Positions 36,202 to 47,032 are shown, counted from the first letter of the stretch. The stretch is DNA of 64,000 nt from Sphingopyxis italica (GCF_011926545.1 NZ_JAATIT010000002.1:248001-312000); one strand, 5' to 3'. The notes: generated from the letters alone by a model not told the origin. Numbers and translations: made by a program.

Positions 36202-36727
36202 TTTCCTGATGGTCCTGGCCGAAGGGGTGGCCGAACCGAAGTCTTTCGGTATCCTCACGGCAACCACCTGGGTGTCGATCGCGATGACGATCTTCATCGC
36301 GATCCTGCTGTGGAAAAAGGTGCCGGCGCTGATCGCGGGCATGCTCGACAACAAGATTGCCGAGATTTCGAAGCAGCTCAAGGAAGCCGAGCAACTGCGC
36401 CTCGACGCCGAATCGTTAAAGGCCGAATATGAGGCGAAGCTCGCCGACGCCGCGAAGGAAGCCGACGAGATGCGCGCCCGCGCCGATGCCGAGGCCGAGG
36501 CGCTCGTCGCCAAGGCCAAGACCGATGCGACCGCGCTGATCGCGCGCCGCAAGCAGATGGCCGAAGACCGCATCGCCGCGGCCGAAGCCGGCGCCCTCGC
36601 CGAAGTTCGCACCGCGGCCGCCAAGGCGGCGACCGAAGCGGCGGCACGGCTGATCGCCGACAAGCACGACGCCGCAGCGGACAAGGCGCTGGTCGATCAG
36701 GCCATCGCGGGCGTCGCCAAGGGCTGA
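36194..36727 (+). CDS. atpF: ATP synthase F0 subunit b
   Basis: The 177-residue protein has an N-terminal membrane helix (VSIAMTIFIAILLWKKV) and a long Ala/Glu/Lys coiled coil (KQLKEAEQLRLDAESLKAEY). It forms the other half of the peripheral stalk. It is the last gene of the F0 operon; an intrinsic terminator follows 27 bp later. F1 genes are not in the window. Confidence 0.95.
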   Translation: MADFLMVLAEGVAEPKSFGILTATTWVSIAMTIFIAILLWKKVPALIAGMLDNKIAEISKQLKEAEQLRLDAESLKAEYEAKLADAAKEADEMRARADAEAEALVAKAKTDATALIARRKQMAEDRIAAAEAGALAEVRTAAAKAATEAAARLIADKHDAAADKALVDQAIAGVAKG

Positions 36728-36754
36728 GCCCTTCGACATCACCGGATAACGAAG

Positions 36755-36780
36755 CGCCCGCGGTTTTCCGCGGGCGTTTT
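36755..36780 (+). terminator. Intrinsic terminator of the F0 operon
   Basis: A 9-bp perfect stem CGCCCGCGG/CCGCGGGCG (36755-36763 and 36768-36776) closed by TTTT is followed by TTTTGCTTT. Confidence 0.88.
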
Positions 36781-36885
36781 GCTTTGGAGCATTGGTCTTG
36801 ATTGGAGATGGGCGCAACCGTTGGTCGGTCACTTCATCGTCCAGAGCGATCGGTTGCTGTCGCTCGGCCTACCAACTCCATTCGC

Positions 36886-36953
36886 ATTGAGCGAAGTCGA
36901 GATGCCCCTCGGCCTAGGGGTGCCGATGGGCGTCTCGACTTCGCTCGACACGA
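36886..36953. repeat. Inverted repeat of the TCGAGCGAAGTCGAGA family (second copy)
   Basis: TGAGCGAAGTCGAGA (36888-36902) faces TCTCGACTTCGCTCGA (36933-36948). The arms match those at 33985. Confidence 0.7.
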
Positions 36954-36990
36954 CGGAATACAGAACCGACGGGAAAGCGACGCTTGGTAT

Positions 36991-37099
36991 CTCGTCACCC
37001 TGAGCTTGTTTCAGGGTCCATGGCCCAGCCGTTTCCTTCGGCGCTGCGCGGGATTGGAGGTCAGGCCATGGATGCTGAAACAAGTTCAGCATGACGAAA
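36991..37099. repeat. Long imperfect inverted repeat downstream of atpF
   Basis: An arm starting CTCGTCACCCTGAGCTTGTT (36991) faces an arm ending GTTCAGCATGACGAA (37098). Both contain a CCATGGCC/GGCCATGG pair. This and the previous repeat fill most of the gap from 36781 to 37162; no gene is seen there. Confidence 0.65.
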
Positions 37100-37162
37100 C
37101 TATACGGCAGTTCACCACCCCAAAGCCACCACGCGTCTCATCTTACCCATCGGCGGCCCCAG

Positions 37163-37240
37163 CTAGGCCGGCGCGATTTCCCAAAGGATCGGCTTGGTCG
37201 CGTGAACATTCTCGCGCGCCTTGGCGAGCGTGACGTTCAT
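37163..37240 (-). CDS. Possible 25-residue ORF coupled to carbonic anhydrase
   Basis: Directly after the carbonic anhydrase stop, an ATG overlapping it (TGATGA) opens [20 protein letters not shown] and ends EIAPA. Codon use looks like coding sequence. It could be a microprotein or the decayed end of a former gene. No family is recognised. Confidence 0.3.
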   Translation of the reverse strand: MNVTLAKARENVHATKPILWEIAPA

Positions 37241-37878
37241 CAGGCCGGAGCGAATTCTCCCGTCGCCTCTTCCATCAGATGCAGCACGCCATCGTTGATC
37301 GCGAAAAACGCGCCGCGTAGCTTCAGCGTCCCGCGCCGTTCCTTTTCCTGAATGCAGGGAAAGGTTCTGAGGTTGTCGATGCTGACGCGCACCGCGGCCA
37401 TTTCCATCGCGCGGCCCGCTTCGCGGTTATCGATGTCGGCATGTTCGGCACGCACCGTCTCGGCCGCCTCGTCGAGCACCGCGATCCAGTCGGCGATGAA
37501 GCCGCCGCGTCCAGGCTCGGCGCCCGCCATCGACTTGTGAAGCGCCGCGTGGCAGCCGCCGCACATTCCGTGGCCCATCACGACGATTTCCTCGATCTTC
37601 AGGAACTGCACCGCGAATTCGAGCGCGGCCGAGACGCCGTGGCGCCCCGGCGTCGTCTCGAACGGCGGCACCAGCGCCGCGACGTTGCGCACGACGAAAA
37701 TTTCGCCCGGGTTGGTGTCGAAAATCTGCGAGGGTTCGGAGCGGCTGTCCGAACAGGCTATGATCATCACCTTGGGCGATTGCCCCTCCGCAAGCTGTTC
37801 CCAGCGTTCGCGTTGCTCCGCCCAGCCGCCGTTACGGAAACGCCGGTAGCCCTCGATCATGTCAGCAAAGTGAGTCAT
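37240..37878 (-). CDS. Beta-class carbonic anhydrase
   Basis: The 212-residue protein has the zinc ligands and catalytic dyad in [15 protein letters not shown] and [15 protein letters not shown] (Cys, His, Cys, with the Asp-Arg pair after the first Cys). It interconverts CO2 and bicarbonate in the cytoplasm. It is divergent from lipA. The closest genes downstream are only repeats. Confidence 0.95.
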   Translation of the reverse strand: MTHFADMIEGYRRFRNGGWAEQRERWEQLAEGQSPKVMIIACSDSRSEPSQIFDTNPGEIFVVRNVAALVPPFETTPGRHGVSAALEFAVQFLKIEEIVVMGHGMCGGCHAALHKSMAGAEPGRGGFIADWIAVLDEAAETVRAEHADIDNREAGRAMEMAAVRVSIDNLRTFPCIQEKERRGTLKLRGAFFAINDGVLHLMEEATGEFAPA

Positions 37879-37940
37879 GGACGCGCCTTAGCATAGGTAG
37901 AGAGGTTGAGAAGAGGCGCGTGCGCGACTATGTGGGCGAA

Positions 37941-38888
37941 ATGAACGCTCCCGCCCAGCCCCAACCGACCGCCACCACCACTCCCAGTCAGCGCCAGCGC
38001 AAGCCCGACTGGATTCGCGTCAAGGCGCCGACCAGCCCCGGTTACGCCGAAACGCGCAAGCTGATGCGCGAGCTCAACCTGCATACGGTGTGCGAGGAAG
38101 CGGCGTGTCCGAACATCGGCGAATGCTGGACCAAGAAGCATGCAACGGTGATGATCCTCGGCGACACCTGCACGCGCGCCTGCGCCTTTTGCAACGTCAA
38201 GACAGGGATGCCGCGCCCTGTCGACCTGCTCGAGCCCGAGCATACCGCGATCGCCGCCGCGAAGATGGGCCTGAGCCACATCGTCATCACCTCGGTCGAC
38301 CGCGACGACCTGCCCGATGGCGGCGCCAGCCAGTTCGTCAAGGTCATCAACGCGCTGCGCCGCGAGACGCCGCAGACGACGATCGAGATCCTGACCCCCG
38401 ATTTCCGCAACAAGCCCGAAAGCGCCGTCGCGGCGATCGTCGATGCGCGTCCCGACGTCTATAACCACAACCTCGAAACCGTGCCGCGGCTCTATCCGAC
38501 GATCCGGCCCGGTGCGCGCTATTACGCGTCGCTGCGCCTGCTCGAAAGCGTCAAGCGCCGCGATCCGTCGATCTTCACCAAGTCGGGCGTGATGCTCGGG
38601 CTCGGCGAGGAGCGGCTGGAGGTCCATCAGGTAATGGACGACATGCGCAGCGCCGACATCGATTTCATGACGATGGGCCAATATCTCCAGCCGACGCCGA
38701 AGCATGCCAAGGTCATCGACTTTGTGACCCCGCAGGCGTTCGACGCCTATGCGCAGATCGCGCGCGCGAAAGGCTTCCTGCAGGTCGCCTCGTCGCCCCT
38801 CACGCGTTCGAGCTATCACGCCGGCGACGATTTCGAACGGATGCGCGCCGCGCGTGAGGCGCAACTGGCGCGCGTCAAGGCGGACTGA
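37941..38888 (+). CDS. lipA: Lipoyl synthase
   Basis: The protein has the auxiliary-cluster cysteines ([12 protein letters not shown]) and the radical-[16 protein letters not shown]. It inserts two sulphurs into octanoyl-ACP or -protein. The ATG at 37941 ([10 protein letters not shown]) is chosen; a GTG at 37920 would add seven residues and is also possible because AGAGG lies near it. It is followed at once by the RatA/COQ10-like gene. Confidence 0.95.
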   Translation: MNAPAQPQPTATTTPSQRQRKPDWIRVKAPTSPGYAETRKLMRELNLHTVCEEAACPNIGECWTKKHATVMILGDTCTRACAFCNVKTGMPRPVDLLEPEHTAIAAAKMGLSHIVITSVDRDDLPDGGASQFVKVINALRRETPQTTIEILTPDFRNKPESAVAAIVDARPDVYNHNLETVPRLYPTIRPGARYYASLRLLESVKRRDPSIFTKSGVMLGLGEERLEVHQVMDDMRSADIDFMTMGQYLQPTPKHAKVIDFVTPQAFDAYAQIARAKGFLQVASSPLTRSSYHAGDDFERMRAAREAQLARVKAD

Positions 38889-39368
38889 TTGCCCCGGCAC
38901 CACGAAACGCGCGAGTTGCCGTATAGCGACGAGCAGATGTTCGCGCTCGTCACCGATATTGCGCGCTATCCCGAGTTCCTGCCGTGGGTCGTCGCGCTCC
39001 GCATCCGCGACGACAGCGAGCATGAAACCGTCGCCGACATGATCGTCGGCTTCAAGGGGCTGCGCGAAAGCTTCTCGTGCCGCGTCCACAAGCAGCGGCC
39101 GCACGAGGTGATCGTGAGCTATATCGACGGGCCGATGAAGCACCTCAGCAACGAATGGCATTTCCGGCCCGCCGAGGGCGGCGGTTGCCGCGTCGACTTC
39201 ATGGTCGATTTCGCATTCCGCAGCCGCATGTTCGAGGCGCTCGCGGGGCAGATGTTCGACAAGGCGCTGCGCAAGATGATCGCGGCGTTCGAAACGCGCG
39301 CCGACGAACTTTACGGGGCGGGGAGGGTGACATCCTCCGACGGCCGCAGCGAATCCTTGCCCGGCTGA
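38889..39368 (+). CDS. RatA/COQ10-family polyketide cyclase-like (START-fold) protein
   Basis: The 159-residue protein has the family core RELPYSDEQMFALVTDIARYPEFLPWVVALRI and VDFMVDFAFRSRMFEALAG. Such proteins bind ubiquinone (COQ10) or were described as the RatA ribosome toxin; the toxin label should not be taken literally. It appears to start with TTG right after the lipA stop, so it is coupled to lipA. Its last 58 bp overlap the convergent cinA-type gene. Confidence 0.82.
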   Translation: MPRHHETRELPYSDEQMFALVTDIARYPEFLPWVVALRIRDDSEHETVADMIVGFKGLRESFSCRVHKQRPHEVIVSYIDGPMKHLSNEWHFRPAEGGGCRVDFMVDFAFRSRMFEALAGQMFDKALRKMIAAFETRADELYGAGRVTSSDGRSESLPG

Positions 39369-39868
39369 AGCAGTTCGAGCGCGAACAGCGTCGCATGATG
39401 GCGGATCGCGCGGCGATCGGTCGATTCGAACTGGACGCGCTGGGTGAAATAATCGTCGGGGTCCTGCCCGCGCAGCGCGCGCGCGAAGACGACCTGACCG
39501 ACGGGCTTCTTCTCCGACCCGCCGCCCGGCCCGGCGATGCCGGTGATCGCGACCGCGACATCGGCGTCGCTGTTCGCGAGCACCCCCGCCGCCATCGCCC
39601 ACGCCGTCGCGAGCGATACTTCGCCGAAGGTTTCGAGGATTTCGCTGCTGACGTCGAGCTGCGACTGTTTGGCGTGTCCCGAATAGGTGACGAAACCCGC
39701 GGAGAACACGTCCGAACTGCCCGCTATGTCGGTCAGCGCGGCGCTCACCATGCCGCCGGTGCAGCTTTCGGCGACCGCGATCCGGCGGCCCGCCGCGCGG
39801 TTGTCCGCAAGCACGGCGGTGGCCAGATCGTCGCGCGCGGCAAGGCGCGTTTCTTCGGCAGACTGCAA
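39311..39868 (-). CDS. CinA-family nicotinamide-nucleotide amidohydrolase (PncC)
   Basis: The 185-residue protein is a free CinA C-terminal domain: IAVAESCTGGMVSAALTDIAGSS, SGHAKQSQLDV, and GIAGPGGGSEKKPVGQVVFA. It deamidates NMN in the pyridine-nucleotide cycle. The start is TTG at 39868, three bases after the ispDF stop, so the two are probably cotranscribed. The 3' end overlaps the RatA-like gene. Confidence 0.88.
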   Translation of the reverse strand: MQSAEETRLAARDDLATAVLADNRAAGRRIAVAESCTGGMVSAALTDIAGSSDVFSAGFVTYSGHAKQSQLDVSSEILETFGEVSLATAWAMAAGVLANSDADVAVAITGIAGPGGGSEKKPVGQVVFARALRGQDPDDYFTQRVQFESTDRRAIRHHATLFALELLQPGKDSLRPSEDVTLPAP

Positions 39869-39871
39869 GGT

Positions 39872-41050
39872 TCAATTCTCCGGAAGTTGCAAGGTCGCGA
39901 CGGCCTGCGCAGCAATCCCCTCGCGGCGACCGGTGAAGCCCAGCCGCTCGGTCGTTGTCGCCTTCACACTAACCCGTTCGATCGGAAGCGCAAGGATTTC
40001 GGCAATGCGCGCGCGGATCGCGGCGCGATGCGGCCCGATCTTCGGCGCTTCGGCGATGATCGTCAGGTCGATATGGTCGATGCGTCCGCCGCGCGCGCCC
40101 ACCCGCTCGCCGGCGAAGGCGAGGAAGCGGTGCGATGCGGCGCCGCGCCATTGCGGATCGCTTGGCGGGAAATGGTCGCCGATGTCGCCGTCGGCGAGGC
40201 CGCCGAGGATCGCGTCGGTGATCGCATGAAGCGCGACGTCGGCATCGCTATGCCCTTCAAGCCCATGACTATGCTCGATTTCTATCCCGCCGATCCACAG
40301 CGGCTTGCCGGCAACGAGGCGGTGGACGTCATAGCCCATGCCGACCGCGGTTCGCATCATGGCGTTCGTCCCCAAAAGCCCCGAAAGGATCGCCATATCC
40401 TCGGCATATGTCAGTTTGTGGAGCCGGGCATCGCCCGGCACGGTCGCCACGGCCACACCAAGCCGGCGAACGAGTTGCGCATCGTCGGTCGCGGCCGCCT
40501 CGACCGCCTCGGCATGCGCGCGGCGCAAAATGCCCAAGCGAAAGGCCTGCGGGGTCTGGACGCGCGCCAGAACGCTGCGGTCGACCACATCGCCGGCTTC
40601 GTCGTGCGCCTGTTCGACGAGTGTATCGGGGACGGGCAATGTCGGGATCGCGGCGTCGGCGGTTTGCAGGGCGGCCAGCAAGCGGTCGATGATTTCCCTG
40701 CTTACGCCCGGCCGCGCGGCGTCATGGACGAGTATGAACGCCCCGTCTTCCCATTCATCGAGCGCGGCGAGTGCGTTGCCGACCGATTGCTGGCGTTCCG
40801 CGCCGGGATCGGCGGAAATCCAGTCCTCCGGCAGCGGGCCGATCGCCGCCATGACGTCACCATTCGCCACTAGCACGCCGCCCGAAATCCTCGGATGCGC
40901 GATGAAGGCATCGAGGCTCCATTGCAGCACCGGTTTGCCGCCGAGCCGTTCGAGCTGCTTTGGCCGGTCGAAACCGGCGCGTATTCCCTGGCCGCCGGCG
41001 AGCAGGATCACCGCGGCACGCGGGGCAGGGGGAGGGGCGGACTCGCTCAT
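39872..41050 (-). CDS. ispDF: Bifunctional IspD/IspF isoprenoid enzyme
   Basis: The 392-residue fusion has an IspD half (AVILLAGGQGIRAGFDRPKQLE, the CTP-binding site) and an IspF half (GMGYDVHRLV, HSHGLEGHSDADVALHAITDA, GDIGDHFPPSDPQW) with the metal-binding Asp/His. IspD makes CDP-ME and IspF makes MEcPP in the MEP pathway. IspD-IspF fusions are usual in alphaproteobacteria. It is divergent from dusB. Confidence 0.95.
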   Translation of the reverse strand: MSESAPPPAPRAAVILLAGGQGIRAGFDRPKQLERLGGKPVLQWSLDAFIAHPRISGGVLVANGDVMAAIGPLPEDWISADPGAERQQSVGNALAALDEWEDGAFILVHDAARPGVSREIIDRLLAALQTADAAIPTLPVPDTLVEQAHDEAGDVVDRSVLARVQTPQAFRLGILRRAHAEAVEAAATDDAQLVRRLGVAVATVPGDARLHKLTYAEDMAILSGLLGTNAMMRTAVGMGYDVHRLVAGKPLWIGGIEIEHSHGLEGHSDADVALHAITDAILGGLADGDIGDHFPPSDPQWRGAASHRFLAFAGERVGARGGRIDHIDLTIIAEAPKIGPHRAAIRARIAEILALPIERVSVKATTTERLGFTGRREGIAAQAVATLQLPEN

Positions 41051-41146
41051 CTGACGCGCCGGTTAGCGCAGCCGCGCCTTGCGGGAAAGCGGCTTAGCGT
41101 GTAGGGGCTGCTCAAAATTTAGGCAATCAGACGAAAGCTCCTCGCC

Positions 41147-42145
41147 ATGGCGCCGCTCAGGCCCATCCAGATCGGCAATATCACTATCGCGGATCCCGTG
41201 ATCCTCGCGCCGATGACGGGCGTCAGCGACCTGCCGTTCCGCAAGCTCGTGCGCTATTACGGCTCGGGGCTCAACGTCACCGAGATGATCGCGAGCCAGG
41301 CCGCGATCCGCGAGACGCGCCAGTCGATCCAGAAAGCGGCATGGGATCCGGTCGAAGAGCCGGTATCGATGCAGCTCGTCGGCTGCACACCCTATGAAAT
41401 GGGCGAAGCCGCGAAGCTCAATGAGGATCGCGGCGCGTCGATCATCGACATCAACATGGGCTGCCCGGTGCGCAAGGTGACCAACGGCGACGCCGGATCG
41501 GCGCTGATGCGCGACCTGACGCTCGCCGCGGCGCTGATCAAGTCCTGCGTCGAGGCCGTATCGGTGCCGGTGACGGTCAAGATGCGCATGGGCTGGTGCC
41601 ACGACAGCCTCAACGCCCCCGAACTCGCGCATATCGCCGAGGATCTGGGCGCAAAGCTCGTCACCGTCCACGGCCGCACGCGCAACCAGATGTATCGCGG
41701 CGAGGCCGACTGGGGTTTCGTACGCTCGGTCAAGGACGCGGTCTCGATCCCGGTCATCGTCAACGGCGACATCTGCTCGGCCGCCGATGCCAAAACCGCA
41801 CTCGCGCAGAGCGGCGCCGACGGCGTGATGATCGGGCGCGGCGCCTATGGCCGGCCTTGGCTGCTCGGTCAGGTGATGGCGGCGCTGCGCGGGGAGGCCG
41901 AGCGGCCCGACCCCGGCCTCGACGAACAATATGACGTCATTACATCGCATTACCGCGCGATGGTCGGCCATTATGGCGAAATGACCGGGGTCAATATGGC
42001 GCGCAAGCATCTCGGCTGGTACGTCAAGGGACTGCACGGCTCGGCCGAGTTCCGCAACAAGGTCAATCAGATCCCCGACAGCAAGGGCGTGCTCGACGCG
42101 CTCGAAGCCTTTTATGGCCCGCATCTGACCAGGGCCGCTGCGTGA
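41147..42145 (+). CDS. dusB: tRNA-dihydrouridine synthase B (NifR3)
   Basis: The 332-residue FMN enzyme has [14 protein letters not shown], the catalytic Cys in [20 protein letters not shown], and [10 protein letters not shown]. It reduces uridines in tRNA. Its position ahead of ntrBC is the classic nifR3-ntrB-ntrC order of alphaproteobacteria. The ntrB start overlaps its stop (GTGA). Confidence 0.95.
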   Translation: MAPLRPIQIGNITIADPVILAPMTGVSDLPFRKLVRYYGSGLNVTEMIASQAAIRETRQSIQKAAWDPVEEPVSMQLVGCTPYEMGEAAKLNEDRGASIIDINMGCPVRKVTNGDAGSALMRDLTLAAALIKSCVEAVSVPVTVKMRMGWCHDSLNAPELAHIAEDLGAKLVTVHGRTRNQMYRGEADWGFVRSVKDAVSIPVIVNGDICSAADAKTALAQSGADGVMIGRGAYGRPWLLGQVMAALRGEAERPDPGLDEQYDVITSHYRAMVGHYGEMTGVNMARKHLGWYVKGLHGSAEFRNKVNQIPDSKGVLDALEAFYGPHLTRAAA

Positions 42146-43233
42146 GCGCGCTCACGTCGAGCATCCCGCGCTTCGACCATGACGAACTGATTCAGTCGCA
42201 CCCCATTCCCACGCTGTTGATCGACGGCGGCGGGGTCGTGCTGTTCGTCAATGCCGCCGCCGAACAGCTTTGCAACGTCAGCCGTTCGGCGATGGTCGGG
42301 CGCGTCATCTATGACGTCATCGCTATGGATCGCAGCTATCGCCAGCGGATGAGCGACGCCGCGACGTCGGCGCTGTTCGCGCATCGCGCCGAAATCTCGG
42401 TCGGCGGGCGCAAAACGGTCTTCGTCGATATGCAGATGGTCCCTTACGGCAGCAGCGGCCACCGCATCCTCGCGCTCGTGCCGTCGCAAAGCGATGCCGA
42501 GCTGATGGGCGGCGCGATCGGCCGTTCGGGGCGCGCGGCGGGCGCCGCCGCATCGATGCTCGCGCATGAGATCAAGAACCCGCTCGCGGGCATCAAGGGC
42601 GCGGCGCAGCTGCTCGCACGCAAGACCGATGCCGGCGGCGAACCCTTCACGACGCTGATCTGCGCCGAGGTCGACCGGATCGCGACGCTGATCGACCAGA
42701 TGGAGCATTTCTCGCGCGGGCAGCCGATCGCGTGCGGCCCGATCAACCTCTACCAGCCGATTCATCAGGCGATGGAAACCGCGCGCGCGCGTCAGTTTTC
42801 GGGCGTGCGCTTCGCCGAGGATTTCGATCCGTCGCTGCCGCTGGTGCACGGGAACCATGATGCCATGGTGCAGATATTGCTCAACCTCGTGACCAATGGC
42901 TGCGAGGCGCTGGGCGGGCGCGACGACGGCGTCGTGCGGTTGACGACCGCCTATCGGCACGGCCTGTCGATCGACAATGGCGACGGACGCGGGCGCATCG
43001 CGCTGCCGATCGAGGTCAGTGTCAGCGACAACGGTCCCGGCGTCCCCGCCGACATTCGCGGCGACCTGTTCGATCCCTTCGTGACGACGAAGCGCGAGGG
43101 ACGCGGGCTCGGCCTCGCGCTCGTCGCCAAGCTCGCGCGCGACATGGGCGGCACGGTCCAGCATATCCGCGACGGCGAATGGACGCGCTTTCGTGTGCAT
43201 CTGCCCGTAGCGCAAAAGGGGCGCCGCGCATGA
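42142..43233 (+). CDS. ntrB: Nitrogen regulation sensor histidine kinase NtrB
   Basis: The 363-residue cytoplasmic kinase has an N-terminal PAS domain ([23 protein letters not shown]), the H box [12 protein letters not shown] with the phosphorylated His at residue 142, the N box ([14 protein letters not shown]) and the ATP lid ([18 protein letters not shown]). It phosphorylates NtrC under nitrogen limitation, with PII as input. It starts with GTG and its stop overlaps the ntrC start. Confidence 0.95.
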   Translation: MSALTSSIPRFDHDELIQSHPIPTLLIDGGGVVLFVNAAAEQLCNVSRSAMVGRVIYDVIAMDRSYRQRMSDAATSALFAHRAEISVGGRKTVFVDMQMVPYGSSGHRILALVPSQSDAELMGGAIGRSGRAAGAAASMLAHEIKNPLAGIKGAAQLLARKTDAGGEPFTTLICAEVDRIATLIDQMEHFSRGQPIACGPINLYQPIHQAMETARARQFSGVRFAEDFDPSLPLVHGNHDAMVQILLNLVTNGCEALGGRDDGVVRLTTAYRHGLSIDNGDGRGRIALPIEVSVSDNGPGVPADIRGDLFDPFVTTKREGRGLGLALVAKLARDMGGTVQHIRDGEWTRFRVHLPVAQKGRRA

Positions 43234-44648
43234 CACGGGGCAAGACGATCCTGCTCGTCGAGGACGATCCGGCGATCGCGATGATCATCCGCGAAACGCT
43301 TGTCGGCGAATGCGGCCATTTCGTGTCGGTCGCCAGCCTTGCCGAGCGCAATGCCTGGCTGGCCGACCACCGCGCGGACCTCGTTATCACCGACGTCGTG
43401 CTGCCCGACGGCGACGGCATCGATTCGCTGGCGCACACGGGCATCGACCCCGCGACGCCGGTGATCGTGCTGTCGGCGCAAAATACGCTCGACACCGCGG
43501 TGCGCGCGACCGGCATCGGCAGCTATGACTATCTGCCCAAGCCCTTCGATCTCGACGAACTGACCGCGAGCGTCCGCGCCGCGCTTGAACGGCGCAGCGA
43601 ACCGGCGACGCGTGACGCCGCGGCGCCCGCCGACAGTCACGGGCTGGTCGGGCGCGCACCGGCGATGCAGGCGGTCTACCGCACCATCGCCCGCCTCGCA
43701 TCGAATGACCTCGCGGTGCTGATCCTCGGCGAATCGGGCACCGGCAAGGAAGTCGTCGCGCGCGCGATCCACGCGACCGGGCTGCGCCGAAACGGGCCGT
43801 TCGTTGCGATCAACATGGCGGCGATCCCGCGCGAGCTGATCGAAGCCGAGCTGTTCGGGCACGAAAAGGGCGCGTTCACCGGCGCGCACAGCCGCAATGC
43901 GGGACGTTTCGAGCAGGCGGCGGGCGGCACGCTCTTTCTCGACGAGATCGGCGACATGCCGATCGAGGCGCAAACGCGGCTGCTCCGCGTGCTTCAGAGC
44001 AACGAATATTCGACCGTTGGCGGCAATCAGGCGTTGCGCGCCGACGTGCGCGTCATTGCCGCGACGCACCGCGACATGCGGACGCTCGTCGCCGATGGCC
44101 GCTTCCGCGAGGATCTCTTCTACCGCCTCAACGTCATTCCGGTCACGCTGCCGCCGCTACGCGACCGGCGGAGCGACATCGCCGCGCTTGTCGGCCACTT
44201 CGTCGAGGCGGGGCGCGGCTCGGGGCTTCCCCACCGCCAATTCGCGCCTGCGGCGATGCAGTGGCTCGAACGCCATGACTGGCCGGGCAATGTCCGCGAG
44301 CTGGGCAACGTCGTCCAGCGGCTCGCCGTGCTTTCGCGCGATACGGTGGTGACGGTGCGCGACGTCGAGACGGTGCTCCGCGAAAACGGCGAGGGCGGCG
44401 GAGCGGTCGAGCCCGCCGCGCTGATCGCGCGCGCCGTCGACGACTGGGTGCGCGAGCAGATGGCGGGTGCGACGAACGAGGGCGACATTCACGGACAGCT
44501 CGAGGCGATCGTCGAGGCAGCGCTTTTCCGCCGCGTCCTGCGCGAGGTGCGCGGCAATCAGCTCGAGGCGGCGCGGCGACTCGGGATCAATCGCAACACG
44601 CTGCGCAAGCGGCTGGGGCAGCTCGACATCGACCCGGCACGCCCCTGA
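43230..44648 (+). CDS. ntrC: Nitrogen regulation response regulator NtrC
   Basis: The 472-residue protein has a receiver (phosphoacceptor Asp55 in LVITDVVLPD, Lys104), an AAA+ domain (Walker A GESGTGKE 168-175, sigma54-contact loop GAFTGA 214-219, Walker B TLFLDE about 234-239) and a Fis-type helix-turn-helix (LEAARRLGINRNTLRKRL). It activates sigma54 promoters of nitrogen genes. The ATG overlaps the ntrB stop. Confidence 0.96.
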   Translation: MTRGKTILLVEDDPAIAMIIRETLVGECGHFVSVASLAERNAWLADHRADLVITDVVLPDGDGIDSLAHTGIDPATPVIVLSAQNTLDTAVRATGIGSYDYLPKPFDLDELTASVRAALERRSEPATRDAAAPADSHGLVGRAPAMQAVYRTIARLASNDLAVLILGESGTGKEVVARAIHATGLRRNGPFVAINMAAIPRELIEAELFGHEKGAFTGAHSRNAGRFEQAAGGTLFLDEIGDMPIEAQTRLLRVLQSNEYSTVGGNQALRADVRVIAATHRDMRTLVADGRFREDLFYRLNVIPVTLPPLRDRRSDIAALVGHFVEAGRGSGLPHRQFAPAAMQWLERHDWPGNVRELGNVVQRLAVLSRDTVVTVRDVETVLRENGEGGGAVEPAALIARAVDDWVREQMAGATNEGDIHGQLEAIVEAALFRRVLREVRGNQLEAARRLGINRNTLRKRLGQLDIDPARP

Positions 44649-44740
44649 ACCGGTAAATAGTCCCGGAATCGGCGCAATTGGGCGACGGACGGGCCGATTG
44701 TGTGTTTTCTATGCAACAGGATTGTCGTAACGCGGCAACA

Positions 44741-47021
44741 ATGGCGCAAGCGGCTTCCTTGGCATTCGGCATGGATTCGGACGAAGAGGAAGTGCGCTCG
44801 GGCTTCTGGCGCTTTGGAGCACCCGAATATTACACGCTCGCGGTCATCGTCAGCGTGGCGATTGCGACCTATATTTTCGTCACTGGGGACGCGCAGAGCG
44901 AGCGATTGCTGACGCCGGCGCTGGTTGCCGCAATCATGGTCGTCAACCTCGTTCCGGCGATGGCGCTGATCGTGCTGATCGGAAGCCGCGTCGCGCGCGC
45001 GCGCGCGGTGCGGACGATGGCGGGGGGTAACGGGCGGCTTCATGTGCGGCTCGTTGCGCTCTTTTCGCTAATCGCCGCGGCGCCGACGCTGCTAGTAGTA
45101 ATTTTTGCGTCGCTGCTTTTTCAATATGGCGTCGATTTCTGGTTTTCCGACCGCTCGCGCGGCATGTTCGAAAATGCGGCCAGTCTGGCCGAGGGCTATT
45201 ACCTGGAAAACCAACGCGAGGTTGGGGCAAATACCGTCAAAATGGCAGGCGACCTGAGCAGTTTGCTGAGCAGGGCGCGTATGGACGACCCCGACTTCAC
45301 CAACTATTATTTGCAGCAGGTCGTGGTGCGAAGCCTGAACGAATCGGCCATCATCGAAATTGGCGATGATGGCATAGCGCGCACGGCCGCTATGATCGAC
45401 CCGGACAATCGCACGGCTGAAAACCGGCTGACGGACGAGATGAAGAACCGGCTTGACGCCGGCGAGGATGTCGTCGTGATTCGCGAACCAGACCGGATTA
45501 ATGCCGCGACCCGGCTTCCTGGATCGCGCAACGCCTATCTCTACGCCTCACGCGATTTCAATGTGCCGGGCTTCCAGCAGTCGATCCGCGCGGGAACGGT
45601 GCTTGCCGACTATAATGATCTGTTCGATCGGTCGCGGCTGCTCCAGCTCCAGTTCAACGGCGCACTCTATCTGGGCTCGCTCTTGCTGCTCGCGCTCGCG
45701 GTGATCGCCGCGATCGTCGTCGCCGATCGCATCGTCCGTCCGCTCGGGACGTTGATCGGTGCGACGCGCACGGCGGCGGGGGGCGACCTGTCGGTCCGCG
45801 TCACGCCGCCGGCGCGCGACGACGAAATTGCGGTGCTGACGCGCGCCTTCAACCGGATGACCGAGCAGCTGGAAGGGCAGACCGGCGTGCTCGTCAATGT
45901 GAACGAGCAGCTCGAGGCGCGGCGCAGCTTCATCGAAGCGGTATTGAGCGGGGTGTCGTCCGCCGTGGTCTCGGTCGATACCGATCGCCGCATCCTGCTG
46001 GCGAATGCCGCTGCCGAGCGGCTGATTGGCCAGTCGGCGGAAAGCCTGACCGGCCAGCCGCTCGACGATGTGGCGCCCGAACTGGCGCGGCTGCTCACCG
46101 GCGAGGAACGCGAGGGGATCGTGCAATTGTCGCGCAAGGATGCCGAGCCCGCGACGCTCGCGGCCAAGGCGGTGGCGCAGGGCGACGGCTTCGTGCTCAG
46201 TTTCGAGGACATCACCCAGCAACTGCTCGACCAGCGGCGCGCGGCCTGGTCCGACGTCGCCCGGCGCATCGCGCATGAGATCAAGAATCCGCTCACGCCG
46301 ATCCAGCTCGCCGCCGAACGGCTCCAGCGCCGTTTCGGCGATAAGGTCGAGGGCGACGCGGCGACCTTCCGCAAGCTCACCGATACGGTGATCCGACAGG
46401 TTCACGACATGCGGCGCATGGTCGACGAATTTTCGAGCTTCGCGCGAATGCCCAAGCCGACCTTCGGCGTCGAGGATGCACGCGACATATTGCGCCAGGC
46501 CGTTTTCCTGTTCGAAGTCGCAAAGCCCGACATCGCCTTTTCGGTCAAGACGCCGGCGGAGATCGAACCGCTCGTCTGCGATCGCCGCCTCTTGTCGCAG
46601 GCGGTTACCAATATTGTAAAAAACGCTGTCGAAGCAATTGAAGAAAAATATAAAAACTCCGATTCCATCGCTACGGGCCACGTCGGCGCGGCGCTCGAAA
46701 TCGGCCCGGGGGGAGAGGTGATCATCCGCGTCACCGACGACGGCATCGGGCTGCCCGAGGCGCGCGACGCGATCGCCGAGCCCTATATGACGACGCGACA
46801 GGGCGGCACCGGTCTCGGCCTCGCAATCGTCAAGAAGATCGTCGAGCAACATTATGGCGACCTTGAATTTTTGGACAATCCGGCGGGGCAGGGGACGTGC
46901 GTGACCCTGACGCTCCATCCCGACCGGCTCCGGCCTTTGGCCGGGAAGGGCGGGGAGCAGAATATGGGGCAAAATGAAACGGTTCCGGGGCGCATCCGGA
47001 ATCGTCAGGACAGAGAAGATC

Positions 47022-47032
<11 letters not shown>
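44741..47032 (+). CDS. ntrY: Sensor histidine kinase NtrY
   Basis: The protein has N-terminal membrane helices, a periplasmic sensor, HAMP (LGTLIGATRTAAGGDLSVRV), PAS (VSSAVVSVDTDRRILLANAAA), an H box ([22 protein letters not shown]) and ATPase domain (GTGLGLAIVKKIVEQHYG). It pairs with NtrX in nitrogen and redox control. The start is uncertain: in-frame ATGs at 44711, 44741 and 44771 all lack a good ribosome site. The end overlaps ntrX by 11 nt. Confidence 0.92.

Noticed and set aside
38889..39368. Toxin-antitoxin system suggested by the RatA name
   Set aside because: The protein is a START-fold COQ10-like family member next to lipA and no antitoxin gene is beside it; a quinone-related role is more likely.
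37875..39875. A 666-codon minus-strand frame over lipA and the RatA-like gene
   Set aside because: It crosses several unrelated recognised genes on the other strand and has no domain of its own.
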